A stretch of DNA of 64,000 bases from Achromobacter pestifer (GCF_013267355.1 NZ_CP053985.1:4340001-4404000); one strand, 5' to 3'; counted from the stretch's first letter, positions 1 to 10,382 are shown. Numbers and translations: made by a program. Notes: generated by a model from the sequence alone, not told the origin.

Positions 1-603
1 GAACACCAGGCGGTAGAGCTTGTTGATGTCTATGCCCAGCGAGCCGATCATTTCGCGGTTGCTGGCGCCGGCCCGCAGCATCATGCCCAACCGCGTGCGC
101 GTGATGACCCAGTACAGCAGCAGCGCCACCGCGATGCCCACGGCCGAGATGAACAGCCGGTAGACCGGGTAGGTCATCACGTCGCCCAGCGCGATGCTGC
201 CTTGCAGCCAGGCGGGCAGGGGCACGCCATGCACGTCATTGCCCACCAGGATGCTGCGCAGTTCTTCGAAGACCAGGATCAGGCCGTAGGTCATCAGCAC
301 CTGCTGCAAGTGGTTGCGCTTGTACAGGTAGCTGAAGAACGCGGCTTCCAGCAGATAGCCCAGCGCGCCGGCGGCCAGCACGCAGATCGCCAACGTGGCC
401 AGGAAGCCGCCGCCCAGCCAGCGGTCGACGGCCGGTCCCAGCGCGAACGCCATGTAGGCGCCTATCATGTAGAAACTGCCGTGGGCAAGATTGATGATGC
501 CCATGATGCCGAAGATCAGCGTGAGTCCGCTGGCCACCAGGAACAGCAGCAAGCCGTACTGGAAAGCGTTCAGGCTCTGGATGAGCAGGATGCTGATGTC
601 CAT
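1..603 (-). CDS. Branched-chain amino acid-type ABC transporter permease (LivH family), partial
   Basis: Inner-membrane permease of a high-affinity ABC importer. The start is the ATG at 603 on the minus strand and the frame is open to the window edge, so 201 codons are visible and the C-terminus lies outside. The protein opens MDISILLIQSLNAFQYGLLL and continues with the LivH-type segment GLTLIFGIMGIINLAHGSFY, then further hydrophobic segments and the cytoplasmic stretch RTRLGMMLRAGASNREM. It lies 31 nt behind the binding-protein gene in the same operon as benzoate-CoA ligase, so the likely substrate is benzoate or a related aromatic acid and not an amino acid. That substrate is inferred from context. 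The second permease and the two ATPases are expected beyond the left edge. Confidence 0.9.
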   Translation of the reverse strand, partial: MDISILLIQSLNAFQYGLLLFLVASGLTLIFGIMGIINLAHGSFYMIGAYMAFALGPAVDRWLGGGFLATLAICVLAAGALGYLLEAAFFSYLYKRNHLQQVLMTYGLILVFEELRSILVGNDVHGVPLPAWLQGSIALGDVMTYPVYRLFISAVGIAVALLLYWVITRTRLGMMLRAGASNREMIGSLGIDINKLYRLVF

Positions 604-634
604 GGGGCCTCCCTGTGGCGGATTGCGCTTGGCG

Positions 635-1795
635 TCAGAGCTTGCAGCCGCGGGCCGGATCGGCCAGCTTCTTCACGGCGACATCCACGACCTTGTTCTC
701 CAGCCCGTCGACGCGGCGCAGGTAGATGTCCTGCACCGGGTTGCCCGCGCTGGACAACGTGAAGGGGCCGCGCGGGCTGTCCACCGTGGCGCCGCGCATG
801 GCCTTGCGGAAGTCCTCCTTCTTGGCGAAGTCGCCCTTGACCGCGGCCAGGCCCGACTGCATCAGTTGCGCCGCGTCATAGCCTTGCACCGCGTACACGT
901 CGGGCTGCGCCTTGTAGGCTTTGCTGTAGTCGGCGCGGAAGGCGTTGTCGCGCGGCGTGTTCAGGCCGTCGGCATAATGCAGCGTGGTCAGCAGGCCTTG
1001 CGCCGACGCGCCTTGGGCTTCCAGCGTGCCATCGGTGAGGAAGCCCGATCCGTACAGGGGAATGGTCTTGCTCAGGCCGGCGGCATGGTAGTCCTGCACG
1101 AATTTCACGGCGCCGCCGCCGGCGAAGAACGTGAACACCATGTCGGGCTTGAGCGCCGCGATTTCCGTCAGCAGCGGCTGGAACTCCACGTTGGGAAACG
1201 GCAGGCTCAGTTCCTTCACGACCTTGCCGCCGGCCTTCTCGAAGCCCTCCTTGAAGCCGCCGATGGCCTCGTCGCCGGCCGCATACTTCCAAGTGATGGT
1301 GACGGCCGTCTTGTGGCCCTTGGCAAAGGCCACCGGACCCATGGCGTAGGCAGGCTGCCAATTGGTGAACGAGGTGCGGAAGATGCCCGGGCTGCACAGC
1401 GGGCCGGTGATGGCGTTGGCGCCCGCGTTGGTCACGATCAGCGTGGTGTCGGCGTCCTTGGCGGCCTTGGCCAGCGCCATCGCCACGCCCGAGTGCACGG
1501 TGCCGATCAGCACGTCCACCTGGTCGCGCTTGATCAGGCGGTTGGCATTTTCGGCGGCCTTGGCGGGGTTGGATTCGTCGTCCACCTTGAAGTACTCGAT
1601 CTCGCGTCCACCCAGCTTGCCGCCTTGTTCGGCGACGTACAGCTTGAAGCCGTTCTCGATGGCGTTGCCCAGCGCGGCGTAGGTGCCGCTGTAGGGCAGC
1701 ATGAAGCCGACCTTGATCTTGTCGGCGGCCTGGGCGCCGGTGGCGGCGAGCGTCAGAGCCGCGGCGAGCGCAGCCCGGTTCAGGGCGTGGTTCAT
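635..1795 (-). CDS. Periplasmic ABC substrate-binding protein (LivK/Peripla_BP_6 type), probable aromatic acid binding
   Basis: A 386-residue periplasmic binding protein. A signal peptide with an AQA/ADK cleavage site at about residue 23 is followed by KIKVGFMLPYSGTYAALGNA, the typical opening of type I leucine/amide-binding proteins, and two lobes of normal family length. The gene lies 37 nt downstream of the alpha/beta hydrolase and 31 nt upstream of the LivH-type permease, all on the minus strand. Homologues accompany box and other aromatic catabolic clusters, where they feed benzoate-like ligands to LivHMGF-type transporters. Family assignment is firm; benzoate as ligand is inferred from the operon. 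Confidence 0.9.
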   Translation of the reverse strand: MNHALNRAALAAALTLAATGAQAADKIKVGFMLPYSGTYAALGNAIENGFKLYVAEQGGKLGGREIEYFKVDDESNPAKAAENANRLIKRDQVDVLIGTVHSGVAMALAKAAKDADTTLIVTNAGANAITGPLCSPGIFRTSFTNWQPAYAMGPVAFAKGHKTAVTITWKYAAGDEAIGGFKEGFEKAGGKVVKELSLPFPNVEFQPLLTEIAALKPDMVFTFFAGGGAVKFVQDYHAAGLSKTIPLYGSGFLTDGTLEAQGASAQGLLTTLHYADGLNTPRDNAFRADYSKAYKAQPDVYAVQGYDAAQLMQSGLAAVKGDFAKKEDFRKAMRGATVDSPRGPFTLSSAGNPVQDIYLRRVDGLENKVVDVAVKKLADPARGCKL

Positions 1796-1832
1796 GGTTA
1801 GTCTCCGTGCTTGTTATGGGCCGACGCAGAGG

Positions 1833-2653
1833 TCAGCGGGGTTTTTCCAGGCCGCCGATAAAGCTGGCGATTGCCTGGATAACGCGGGCTGGCTGGTCCT
1901 TGTGCGCCGAGTGGCCGCAGTCGGGCAGTTCCAGCAATTCGGTCTGGGGCGCGAGCCGGCGTATGCCGCGTATCTGCGCCAAGCTGCCGTATTCGTCGTC
2001 CACGCCCTGGATGGCAAGCACGGGACAGGCGATGCGGGGCAGGTAGTCGTCCAGGTTCCAGCGGCGGAAGGCCGGGTCCAGCCAGATGTCGTTCCAGCCC
2101 CGGAACGCCGAATCCGGGTCTGCGTGATGGCGTCCCAGCCGGGCGCGCAGGTCCGTGTCCAGATACGCCTGGCGCGCCTGCGCGATGCTGGCGACCGACA
2201 CGTCTTCGACCAGGATATGGGGGGCGGCGGCCACCACGCCGGCGACGGCGTCCGGATGCATGGCGGCGTACAGCAGGGCGATGGAGCCGCCGTCGCTGTG
2301 GCCGAACAGCACCGGCTGGTCCTGCCGGGCGTCCAGGTCCAGGGCGCGCAACAACGCGGGCAGCACGTCGCGCGCTTCGCGGTGCATGTAATCCACTGGC
2401 CGCTTTTCTTCGGAGCGCAGCGGGGTGGACTGTCCATATCCCAGGCGCGAATACACCAGGCCGCGGCAGCCTGCCGCCTCGCAGACTTGGCGGGGCCAGT
2501 CTTTCCACATGGACACCGAGCCCAGTCCTTCGTGCAGGAACACCAGCAGCGGGGCGTCGGGAAGATCGGACCCGACCCACTGGCATTCCAGGCGCAGGTC
2601 GCGTCCGCCGGCATGGAACTCGGCGAAGACGGTGTCGGCGACGTCGCAAGCGC

Positions 2654-2657
<4 letters not shown>
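1833..2657 (-). CDS. Alpha/beta hydrolase in the benzoate operon
   Basis: A 274-residue cytoplasmic alpha/beta hydrolase. The nucleophile elbow is GHSDGG with Ser121, the acid is Asp220 or Asp221 in GVDDEYG, and the base is His249 in DCGHSAH; an oxyanion region FLHEGLGS lies near residue 40. The start overlaps the last four bases of bclA, so the two are probably translationally coupled. The family includes esterases, C-C hydrolases and occasional thioesterases. In this position it may hydrolyse excess or dead-end aroyl-CoA, or an aromatic ester feeding benzoate, but the sequence does not decide between these. Confidence 0.85.
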
Positions 2658-4213
<1,556 letters not shown>

Positions 4214-4280
4214 GGTTGTCTCCTGATGTCCTGTGGGGTGGAAGCCGCGCTGTGTTTTTTTTCTGGCGGCGGAGCGGGCG

Positions 4281-4751
4281 CTAGGACCGCGTGAAATCGA
4301 TGGCGCCGCCCGGCAGCAGATACAGCACCAGCGCGCGGCCGCCGCTCACGGTCGGGCTGTGCGCGCTGCCGGGGCCGTAGACCAGCCAGCCGGCGCCGTG
4401 GCCGTCGAAGCGGGCGCCCTCGGTCAGCGGCATGATCATGTCGATCTCGCCATTGGGATGCGCATGGTGCGGGCCGGCCAGGTCGTTCATGTCGACCACG
4501 TCCACCGAGCAGTCCGCCAGGTCCGGCGCCGGTTTGATGACACGGCCGTAGCGGATGCCGCCGCCTTCCCGGTTGCACATCCAGCCCTCGGCCACGCCTT
4601 GTCTACAGGTGGCGTATATCTGCTGGAACAGGTCGCTTTGCGGGCCGGCCTCGCGGTTCAGGCTTTCTTGCAGCGTGGCGTCCAGCGGCTGGCCTTCCGT
4701 CAGGCGCGTGACCTCGCGCATCAGAGCGTGGAATTGATCAGGCGTACTCAC
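4281..4751 (-). CDS. DUF4863 family cupin-like protein, first gene of the benzoate activation operon
   Basis: A 156-residue soluble protein. Its C-terminal half carries a cupin-like metal-binding pattern: HHAHPNGEIDMIMPL near residues 95-110 (candidate His, His and Glu ligands) and a later GPGSAHSP histidine. The family (PF16155, DUF4863) is, as I recall, the one containing 4-hydroxylaminobenzoate lyase (PnbB). Members also sit inside box clusters, where no biochemical role is established to my knowledge. It is the promoter-proximal gene of the leftward operon and starts 176 bp from boxR across a shared regulatory region. A role in ring or CoA-ester metabolism is inferred from position only. 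Confidence 0.8.
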   Translation of the reverse strand: MSTPDQFHALMREVTRLTEGQPLDATLQESLNREAGPQSDLFQQIYATCRQGVAEGWMCNREGGGIRYGRVIKPAPDLADCSVDVVDMNDLAGPHHAHPNGEIDMIMPLTEGARFDGHGAGWLVYGPGSAHSPTVSGGRALVLYLLPGGAIDFTRS

Positions 4752-4845
4752 CGGGCTCCTCCTTTACACTGTCGGCGCTTCAGAATCGAGATGAAATCGA
4801 CTGCTGTTTTTTTGCGCATGAGCCGCTTCGGACTCACTGAATGGA

Positions 4846-4886
4846 AAAATAGTGCTTCCATTGATCAGGGTCAAGCACTATAGTGC
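4846..4886. promoter_or_regulatory. Overlapping divergent promoters with BoxR-type operator
   Basis: The motif ATAGTGCTT (4849-4857) is repeated in inverted orientation as AAGCACTAT (4873-4881), and the second copy is part of a perfect 12-bp palindrome, GCACTATAGTGC (4875-4886). There are therefore three AGTGC half-sites. Leftward, TTGACC (complement of 4869-4874) and TATTTT (complement of 4846-4851) are 17 bp apart. Rightward, TATAGT (4879-4884) is a good -10 with a weak TTCCAT 17 bp upstream (4856-4861). The half-sites overlap both -10 boxes, so bound repressor would block both promoters. BoxR as the ligand and benzoyl-CoA as inducer are inferred from the family. Confidence 0.7.
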
Positions 4887-4927
4887 CTAAAACGTGGTAA
4901 TCAGGGTTTTTGCGGAGTCACGTAAAC

Positions 4928-5836
4928 ATGAATCAAGCGCTAGACGCGGCGCCATCCGAACCCAGGCGGGAAGCGTTCCTGGTGGCATTGGGCGAGCGGG
5001 TGCGCCGCTTGCGGGCCATACGCGGCATGACCCGCAAGAGCCTGTCGCAGGTCACCGGCGTATCGGAACGCCATTTGGCCAACCTGGAACACGGGGTGGG
5101 CAACGCCTCCATCCTGGTGCTGCTGCAGATTGCCCGGGCCTTCAATTGCGCGCTGGCCGAACTGGTGGGCGACGTGACCACGGAATCGCCCGACTGGCTG
5201 CTGATCCGCGAACTGCTCAGCGGCCGCACGGAATCGGACCTGCAGCGCGCGCGCGAGGCCCTGACCCAGCTGTTCGGGGTGGGGGCGGGGGCGCAGCGAC
5301 CCAACCGTACCCAGCGCGTGGCGCTGATCGGCCTGCGCGGCGCGGGCAAGTCCACGCTGGGCCAGATGCTGGCCGACGACCTGGGCTACCCGTTCGTGGA
5401 GTTGAACCGCGAGATCGAGCGCGTGGCCGGGTGCAGCATCCTGGAGATCCACAATCTGTACGGTCCCAACGCCTACCGCCGCTACGAACGGCGGGCGCTG
5501 GAAGAGGCCGTGCAGATCTATCCGGAAATGGTGCTGGCCACGCCGGGCGGGCTGGTGTCCGAGCCGGCCACCCTGAACCTGTTGCTGGCGCACTGCTATA
5601 CGGTGTGGCTGCGCGCCACGCCAGAAGAGCACATGGGCCGGGTCATGGCGCAGGGCGACTTCCGCCCCATGTCGGGCAACAACGAGGCCATGGCCGATCT
5701 GAAGCGCATCCTGGCCGGACGCGAGGCCTTCTACGCCAAGGCGGACCTCACCTGGGTCACCAGCAACCTGGAGGTGCAGGAAAGCTTCGCTGGTTTGCGC
5801 ACCCAGGTGCGCAAAGCCTGCGGCTTGCCGCTATAG
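4928..5836 (+). CDS. boxR: BoxR, benzoyl-CoA-responsive regulator with shikimate kinase-like domain
   Basis: A transcriptional regulator of 302 residues. An N-terminal XRE-type helix-turn-helix (about residues 21-80, including MTRKSLSQVTGVSERHLANLE) is joined by a linker to a C-terminal shikimate-kinase-like domain with the P-loop GLRGAGKST at 135-143. This architecture is diagnostic of BoxR/BzdR regulators, whose kinase-like domain binds benzoyl-CoA and relieves repression. I prefer the ATG at 4928, preceded by GGAG at 4914-4917, to an in-frame TTG at 4910 that has no ribosome binding site. The gene lies between the leftward ligase/transport operon and boxCBA and probably controls both; it ends in an intrinsic terminator at 5882. 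Confidence 0.95.
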   Translation: MNQALDAAPSEPRREAFLVALGERVRRLRAIRGMTRKSLSQVTGVSERHLANLEHGVGNASILVLLQIARAFNCALAELVGDVTTESPDWLLIRELLSGRTESDLQRAREALTQLFGVGAGAQRPNRTQRVALIGLRGAGKSTLGQMLADDLGYPFVELNREIERVAGCSILEIHNLYGPNAYRRYERRALEEAVQIYPEMVLATPGGLVSEPATLNLLLAHCYTVWLRATPEEHMGRVMAQGDFRPMSGNNEAMADLKRILAGREAFYAKADLTWVTSNLEVQESFAGLRTQVRKACGLPL

Positions 5837-5866
5837 CTTGGCTCGATGCCGGCTCGGCCAGCAATA

Positions 5867-5940
5867 TGCATTTTTGTGCATGCCCCGCTTGACGGGGCTT
5901 TTTTTGTCCTCTAATCTGCACAATAATTCATGTCGTGCAG
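5867..5940 (+). promoter_or_regulatory. Candidate boxC promoter and second BoxR target
   Basis: Four TGCA tetramers start at 5867, 5877, 5917 and 5936, spaced roughly by whole helical turns. The last two form an inverted repeat, CTGCAC (5916-5921) and GTGCAG (5935-5940). A possible promoter is TTGACG (5889-5894) with TCTAAT (5910-5915), but its 15-bp spacer is short, so the promoter call is weak. TGCA repeats are, from memory, part of the operator described for the related regulator BzdR. The region could place boxC under separate BoxR control from boxR. Confidence 0.4.
5882..5905 (+). terminator. Intrinsic terminator after boxR
   Basis: GCCCCG (5882-5887) pairs with CGGGGC (5893-5898) around a CTTGA loop and is followed by seven T residues. 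It lies 45 nt past the boxR stop, so boxC needs either read-through or its own promoter. Confidence 0.85.
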
Positions 5941-5979
5941 TATTTTTCCTGTTTTGGCAGGCGTCCGAGGAGACACACT

Positions 5980-7638
5980 ATGAGCAGCACCCTCAACCGG
6001 GTTGATTTCCGGACCGACCCCGAGCAATACCGCCACTGGCGCCTGAGCTTCGACGGCACGGTCGCCACGCTGGCCATGGATGTCGCCGAGGACGGCGGGC
6101 TGCGTCCGGGCTACAAGCTCAAGCTGAATTCCTACGACCTGGGCGTGGACATCGAACTGCACGACGCCTTGCAGCGCATCCGCTTCGAGCATCCGGAAGT
6201 GCGCACCGTGGTCGTGACCAGCATGAAGGACCGCATCTTCTGTTCCGGCGCCAATATCTTCATGCTGGGCCTGTCCTCGCACGCCTGGAAGGTGAACTTC
6301 TGCAAGTTCACCAACGAAACCCGCAACGGCATTGAGGACTCCAGCCGCCACAGCGGCCTGAAGTTCATCGCCGCGCTCAACGGCGCCTGCGCCGGGGGCG
6401 GCTACGAGCTGGCGCTGGCCTGCGACGAGATCATGCTGATCGACGACCGCTCTTCCGCCGTGGCGCTGCCCGAGGTGCCGCTGCTGGGCGTGCTGCCGGG
6501 CACCGGCGGCCTGACCCGCGTGACCGACAAGCGCCGCGTGCGCCACGACCACGCCGACATCTTCTGCACCCTGGTCGAGGGAGTGCGCGGGCAGCGCGCC
6601 AAGGACTGGCGCCTGGTGGACGACGTGGTCAAGCCGGCCCGGTTCGAGGAGGCCGTGCGCGAACGCGCGCAGGCGCTGGCACAGGGCAGCGACCGTCCGT
6701 CGGGCGGGCAGGGCGTTGCACTGACGCCGGTGCAGCGCACGGAAAGCGCCGATGGCCTTTCCTACCGCTACGTCGATATTCAGTTGGACCGCGAGAAGCG
6801 CCAGGCCACCTGGACGGTGCGCGCGCCCGAAGGGGCGGTGGAAACCGGACTGCAGGACATTGTCGCCGCGGGCGCGGCCTGGTGGCCTTTGCAGATGGCG
6901 CGCGAACTGGACGACGCCATCCTGACCATGCGCACCAACGAACTGGACATCGGCACCTGGATCATCAAGACCGAGGGCGACGCCGCACTGGTCCTGGCCG
7001 CCGACGCCGCGCTGGAGCAGCACGCGGACCACTGGTTCGTGCGCGAAACGGCCGGCATGCTGCGCCGCACGCTGGCGCGCCTGGACGTGACCTCGCGCAG
7101 CCTGTTCGCGCTGATCGAGCCGGGCTCCTGCTTTGCCGGCACCCTGCTCGAATTGGCGCTGGCCGCCGACCGCAGCTACATGCTGGACAACGAAGACGAG
7201 TCCGCACCCGCACAGATCGTGGTGGGCGGGCGCAATTTTGGCGCCTATCCCATGGTCAACGGCCAGAGCCGTTTGCAGCGCCGTTTCTACGAAGAGGACA
7301 GCCCCCTGGAAGCGGTGCGCGCGCGCGCCGGCCAGCCGTTGTCGGCCACCGAAGCGCTGGAGCTGGGCCTGGTCACCTATGCGCCCGACAACATCGATTG
7401 GGACGACGAGGTGCGCATGATGCTGGAGGAGCGCCGCGCGCTCTCGCCCGACGCCCTGACCGGCCTGGAAGCCAACCTGCGCTTTGGCGGCCAGGAAACA
7501 ATGGAGACCCGCATCTTCGGCCGCCTCACCGCCTGGCAGAACTGGATCTTCAACCGCCCCAACGCCGCCGGCGACAAGGGCGCGCTCAAGCTTTACGGCA
7601 AGGGCGAGCAGGCCGCATTCGACTGGAACCGGGTCTGA
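5980..7638 (+). CDS. boxC: Benzoyl-CoA-dihydrodiol lyase (2,3-epoxybenzoyl-CoA dihydrolase)
   Basis: A 552-residue ring-cleaving enzyme of the crotonase superfamily. It hydrolyses 2,3-epoxybenzoyl-CoA to 3,4-dehydroadipyl-CoA semialdehyde and formate in the aerobic CoA-dependent benzoate pathway. Two crotonase-like halves are visible. The first has SGANIFMLG and LNGACAGGGYELALACDEI (oxyanion hole); the second has EPGSCFAGTLLELALAADR. The ATG at 5980 is preceded by CGAGGAG at 5966-5972 and gives the family N-terminus MSSTLNRVDF; an upstream in-frame GTG at 5935 is not needed. It is first in boxC-boxB-boxA, with a 26-nt gap to boxB. Length and sequence match Azoarcus and Bordetella BoxC closely. 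Confidence 0.97.
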   Translation: MSSTLNRVDFRTDPEQYRHWRLSFDGTVATLAMDVAEDGGLRPGYKLKLNSYDLGVDIELHDALQRIRFEHPEVRTVVVTSMKDRIFCSGANIFMLGLSSHAWKVNFCKFTNETRNGIEDSSRHSGLKFIAALNGACAGGGYELALACDEIMLIDDRSSAVALPEVPLLGVLPGTGGLTRVTDKRRVRHDHADIFCTLVEGVRGQRAKDWRLVDDVVKPARFEEAVRERAQALAQGSDRPSGGQGVALTPVQRTESADGLSYRYVDIQLDREKRQATWTVRAPEGAVETGLQDIVAAGAAWWPLQMARELDDAILTMRTNELDIGTWIIKTEGDAALVLAADAALEQHADHWFVRETAGMLRRTLARLDVTSRSLFALIEPGSCFAGTLLELALAADRSYMLDNEDESAPAQIVVGGRNFGAYPMVNGQSRLQRRFYEEDSPLEAVRARAGQPLSATEALELGLVTYAPDNIDWDDEVRMMLEERRALSPDALTGLEANLRFGGQETMETRIFGRLTAWQNWIFNRPNAAGDKGALKLYGKGEQAAFDWNRV

Positions 7639-7664
7639 CGGCCCCACAGGAACAGGAGCGAGAC

Positions 7665-9092
7665 ATGTCTGGAATCAACTACACCGATAAGATCCCCAAC
7701 AACGTCAATCTGTCGGGCGACCGCACCTTGCAGCGCGCGCTGGAGCATTGGCAGCCCAACTACCTGCAGTGGTGGCAGGACATGGGGCCTGATGGTTCCC
7801 ACGGCTTCGACGTCTACCTGCGCACGGCCGTCAGCGTGCAGCCCGACGGCTGGGCGCACTTCAATCACGTCAAGATGCCGGACTACCGCTGGGGCATTTT
7901 CCTGGCGCCGCAGGATGGCCAGCGCAAGATCCATTTCGGCGAGAACATGGGCCGCGACGTCTGGCAGGACGTGCCCGGCGAGCACCGCGCCAATCTGCGC
8001 CGCATCATCGTCACGCAGGGCGACACCGAACCGGCCTCGATCGAGCAGCAGCGCCATCTGGGACTGACCGCGCCGTCGCAGTACGACCTGCGCAACCTGT
8101 TCCAGATCAACGTCGAGGAAGGCCGCCACCTGTGGGCCATGGTCTACCTGTTGCACCGCTACTTCGGCCGCGACGGCCGCGAAGAGGCCGATGCGCTGTT
8201 GCAGCGCAGTTCGGGGGATTCCGACAATCCGCGCATCCTGGGCGCGTTCAACGAGAAGACGCCGGACTGGCTGGCCTTCTACATGTTCACCTACTTCACC
8301 GACCGCGACGGCAAGTTCCAGCTGTGCGCGTTGGCGGAATCCAGCTTCGATCCGCTGGCACGCACCACCAAGTTCATGCTGACCGAGGAAGCGCACCACA
8401 TGTTCGTGGGCGAGTCCGGCATTTCGCGCGTCATCCAGCGCACCTGCGAAGTCATGAACCAGTTGAAGACCGATGATCCCGCCAGCGTGCGCGCGGCCGG
8501 CGTGATCGACCTGCCCACCATCCAGCGTTACCTGAACTTCCACTACAGCGTCACCATCGACCTGTTCGGCGCGGACCAGTCGTCCAACGCCGCGATCTTC
8601 TACGGCTCGGGCCTGAAGGGCCGCTATGAAGAGAGCAAGCGCACTGACGACCATCAACTGAAGAACGACACCTACCGCGTGCTGACCGTGGAAAACGGAC
8701 AGTTGCGCGAGACCGAGGTGCCGATGTTGAACGCGCTGAACGAAGTGCTGCGCGACGACTTCATCCGCGATTCGGTCGCCGGCATCGGGCGCTGGAACAA
8801 GGTCATCGAAAAGAGCGGCGTGCCGTTCCGGCTGCAAGTGCCGCACAAGGCCTTCAACCGCCAGATCGGCACGCTGGCCGGCATCCGCATGTCGCCCGAA
8901 GGCGAGATCCTCTCTGAATCGCAATGGCAGGCCAACAGCCACAAGTGGCTGCCCACGCCCGAGGACCGCGCCTTCGTCGCATCGCTGATGGGCCGCGTCA
9001 CCGAGCCCGGCAAGTTCGCCAACTGGATCGCGCCGCCGGTCATGGGCATCAACCGCCAGCCAGTGAATTTCGATTACGTCCGTTTCAACTAA
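7665..9092 (+). CDS. boxB: Benzoyl-CoA 2,3-epoxidase, diiron oxygenase component
   Basis: A 475-residue class I diiron oxygenase that epoxidises benzoyl-CoA with electrons from BoxA. The iron ligands follow the known BoxB pattern: an EEGRH motif (Glu150, His153) and an EEAHH motif (Glu240, His243), numbered from this start, which agrees with the numbering I recall for Azoarcus evansii BoxB. The start is the ATG at 7665, preceded by AGGAG; the frame is open far upstream, but that extension lies inside boxC and is not coding. It lies between boxC and boxA and is an intact, full-length gene. Confidence 0.97.
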   Translation: MSGINYTDKIPNNVNLSGDRTLQRALEHWQPNYLQWWQDMGPDGSHGFDVYLRTAVSVQPDGWAHFNHVKMPDYRWGIFLAPQDGQRKIHFGENMGRDVWQDVPGEHRANLRRIIVTQGDTEPASIEQQRHLGLTAPSQYDLRNLFQINVEEGRHLWAMVYLLHRYFGRDGREEADALLQRSSGDSDNPRILGAFNEKTPDWLAFYMFTYFTDRDGKFQLCALAESSFDPLARTTKFMLTEEAHHMFVGESGISRVIQRTCEVMNQLKTDDPASVRAAGVIDLPTIQRYLNFHYSVTIDLFGADQSSNAAIFYGSGLKGRYEESKRTDDHQLKNDTYRVLTVENGQLRETEVPMLNALNEVLRDDFIRDSVAGIGRWNKVIEKSGVPFRLQVPHKAFNRQIGTLAGIRMSPEGEILSESQWQANSHKWLPTPEDRAFVASLMGRVTEPGKFANWIAPPVMGINRQPVNFDYVRFN

Positions 9093-9146
9093 AGCGGGGC
9101 GGCGGCCGCGCTTGCGGCCGCCTACCGGAGCATGGGGAAGACCAAG

Positions 9147-10382
9147 ATGAACGCTCCCTTACCAGCAGAAGTCCTGAAGCAGCACCTGATCGATCCCGAG
9201 ATCTGCATCCGCTGCAACACCTGCGAAGAAACCTGTCCGATCAAGGCGATCAGCCACGATTCGAACAACTACGTGGTGGATCCCGAGATCTGCAACGGCT
9301 GCATGGCCTGCGTGCCGCCTTGCCCCACGGGGGCGATCGACAACTGGCGCCTGATGGTGCGCGCCGAGGCTTATGGCGTGCAGGAACAGCTGGGCTGGGA
9401 AGAGCTGCCGGGCGAGAAGGCGCTGCCGGAAATGGCTGCCGCCGCGCCAGCTGGCGATGAGCTTGATGCGCCGCAGCCTGCCGCACCCGCGCCGTCCGCC
9501 GCGCCGGGCGCGACGGTCCCGCCCTGGTCCGCCGCCCATCCCTACGTCAATCTGTATACGCACAAGACGCCGATGACGGCGACCGTGGTCGGCAACTACC
9601 GCGTGACCGGCGCCGACACGGAAAGCGACATCCACCATATCGTGCTCGACTTCGGCGAGCTGCCGTTTCCGGTGCTGGAAGGGCAGTCCATCGGCATCCT
9701 GCCGCCGGGCGCGGATGCGCAAGGCCGGCCGCATCACGCGCGCCAGTATTCGCTGGCCAGTCCGCGCGACGGCGAGCGCGCCGGCTACAACAATCTTTCC
9801 CTGACGGTGAAACGCGTCACCGAGGACCATGCGGGCGCGGCCGCCCACGGCGTGTGCTCGAACTACCTGTGCGACCTGGCCAAGAACGACAAGGTGCAGG
9901 TGATCGGCCCGTTCGGCCATACCTTCCTGATGCCCAACCATCCGCGCGCCAATCTCATCATGATCTGCACCGGCACGGGTTCGGCGCCCATGCGCGCCAT
10001 GACGGAGCGCTACCGCCGCCGCATCGAGACCGGCGAAAACGGCAGGCTGCTGCTGTTCTTCGGCGCGCGCACGGAGCGCGAACTGCCGTACTTCGGGCCG
10101 CTGATGAAGCTGCCGCGCGACTTCATCGACATCAATCTGGCGCTGTCGCGCGAAGCCGGGCAACCCAAGCGCTACGTGCAGGACTTGATCCGCGACCGCG
10201 CGGGCGCGGTGCGCGAACTGCTGGCGGATCGCAACACCTGCATTTACGTGTGCGGCCTGAAGGGCATGGAAGTGGGCGTGCTGGATGCGCTGCACGACGT
10301 GGCGGTGCAAGCGGGCCAGGATTGGTCTATCCTGCATGATGCGTTGCGCCGTGAAGGGCGCCTGCATTTCGAAACGTACTGA
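9147..10382 (+). CDS. boxA: Benzoyl-CoA 2,3-epoxidase, iron-sulfur flavoprotein reductase component
   Basis: A 411-residue reductase that passes electrons from NADPH through FAD and two [4Fe-4S] clusters to BoxB. The N-terminal bacterial-ferredoxin module has Cys20, 23, 26, 30 and Cys49, 52, 55, 59. An Ala/Pro-rich linker (about residues 100-125) leads to a ferredoxin-NADP reductase domain with the flavin motif RQYSLASP and the nucleotide motif [11 protein letters not shown] chose the ATG at 9147, with GGGGAAG at 9134-9140, over an ATG at 9132 whose purine tract would be too close. It lies 54 nt after boxB. A long perfect hairpin follows the gene at 10400. Confidence 0.97.
   Translation: MNAPLPAEVLKQHLIDPEICIRCNTCEETCPIKAISHDSNNYVVDPEICNGCMACVPPCPTGAIDNWRLMVRAEAYGVQEQLGWEELPGEKALPEMAAAAPAGDELDAPQPAAPAPSAAPGATVPPWSAAHPYVNLYTHKTPMTATVVGNYRVTGADTESDIHHIVLDFGELPFPVLEGQSIGILPPGADAQGRPHHARQYSLASPRDGERAGYNNLSLTVKRVTEDHAGAAAHGVCSNYLCDLAKNDKVQVIGPFGHTFLMPNHPRANLIMICTGTGSAPMRAMTERYRRRIETGENGRLLLFFGARTERELPYFGPLMKLPRDFIDINLALSREAGQPKRYVQDLIRDRAGAVRELLADRNTCIYVCGLKGMEVGVLDALHDVAVQAGQDWSILHDALRREGRLHFETY

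Noticed and set aside
491..1801. Long open frame antisense to the LivK-type binding protein
   Set aside because: High-GC shadow: no protein family features, full overlap with a well-supported gene. The same applies to the many long antisense frames opposite boxC, boxB, boxA, the TonB receptor, addA, dnaX, carB and ftsH.
4910..4927. Upstream TTG start for boxR
   Set aside because: No ribosome binding site before it; ATG 4928 has GGAG at suitable distance.
6882..7664. N-terminal extension of the boxB frame inside boxC
   Set aside because: Arg/Ala/Gly-rich translation unlike any BoxB; the ATG at 7665 has a good ribosome site and the family N-terminus.
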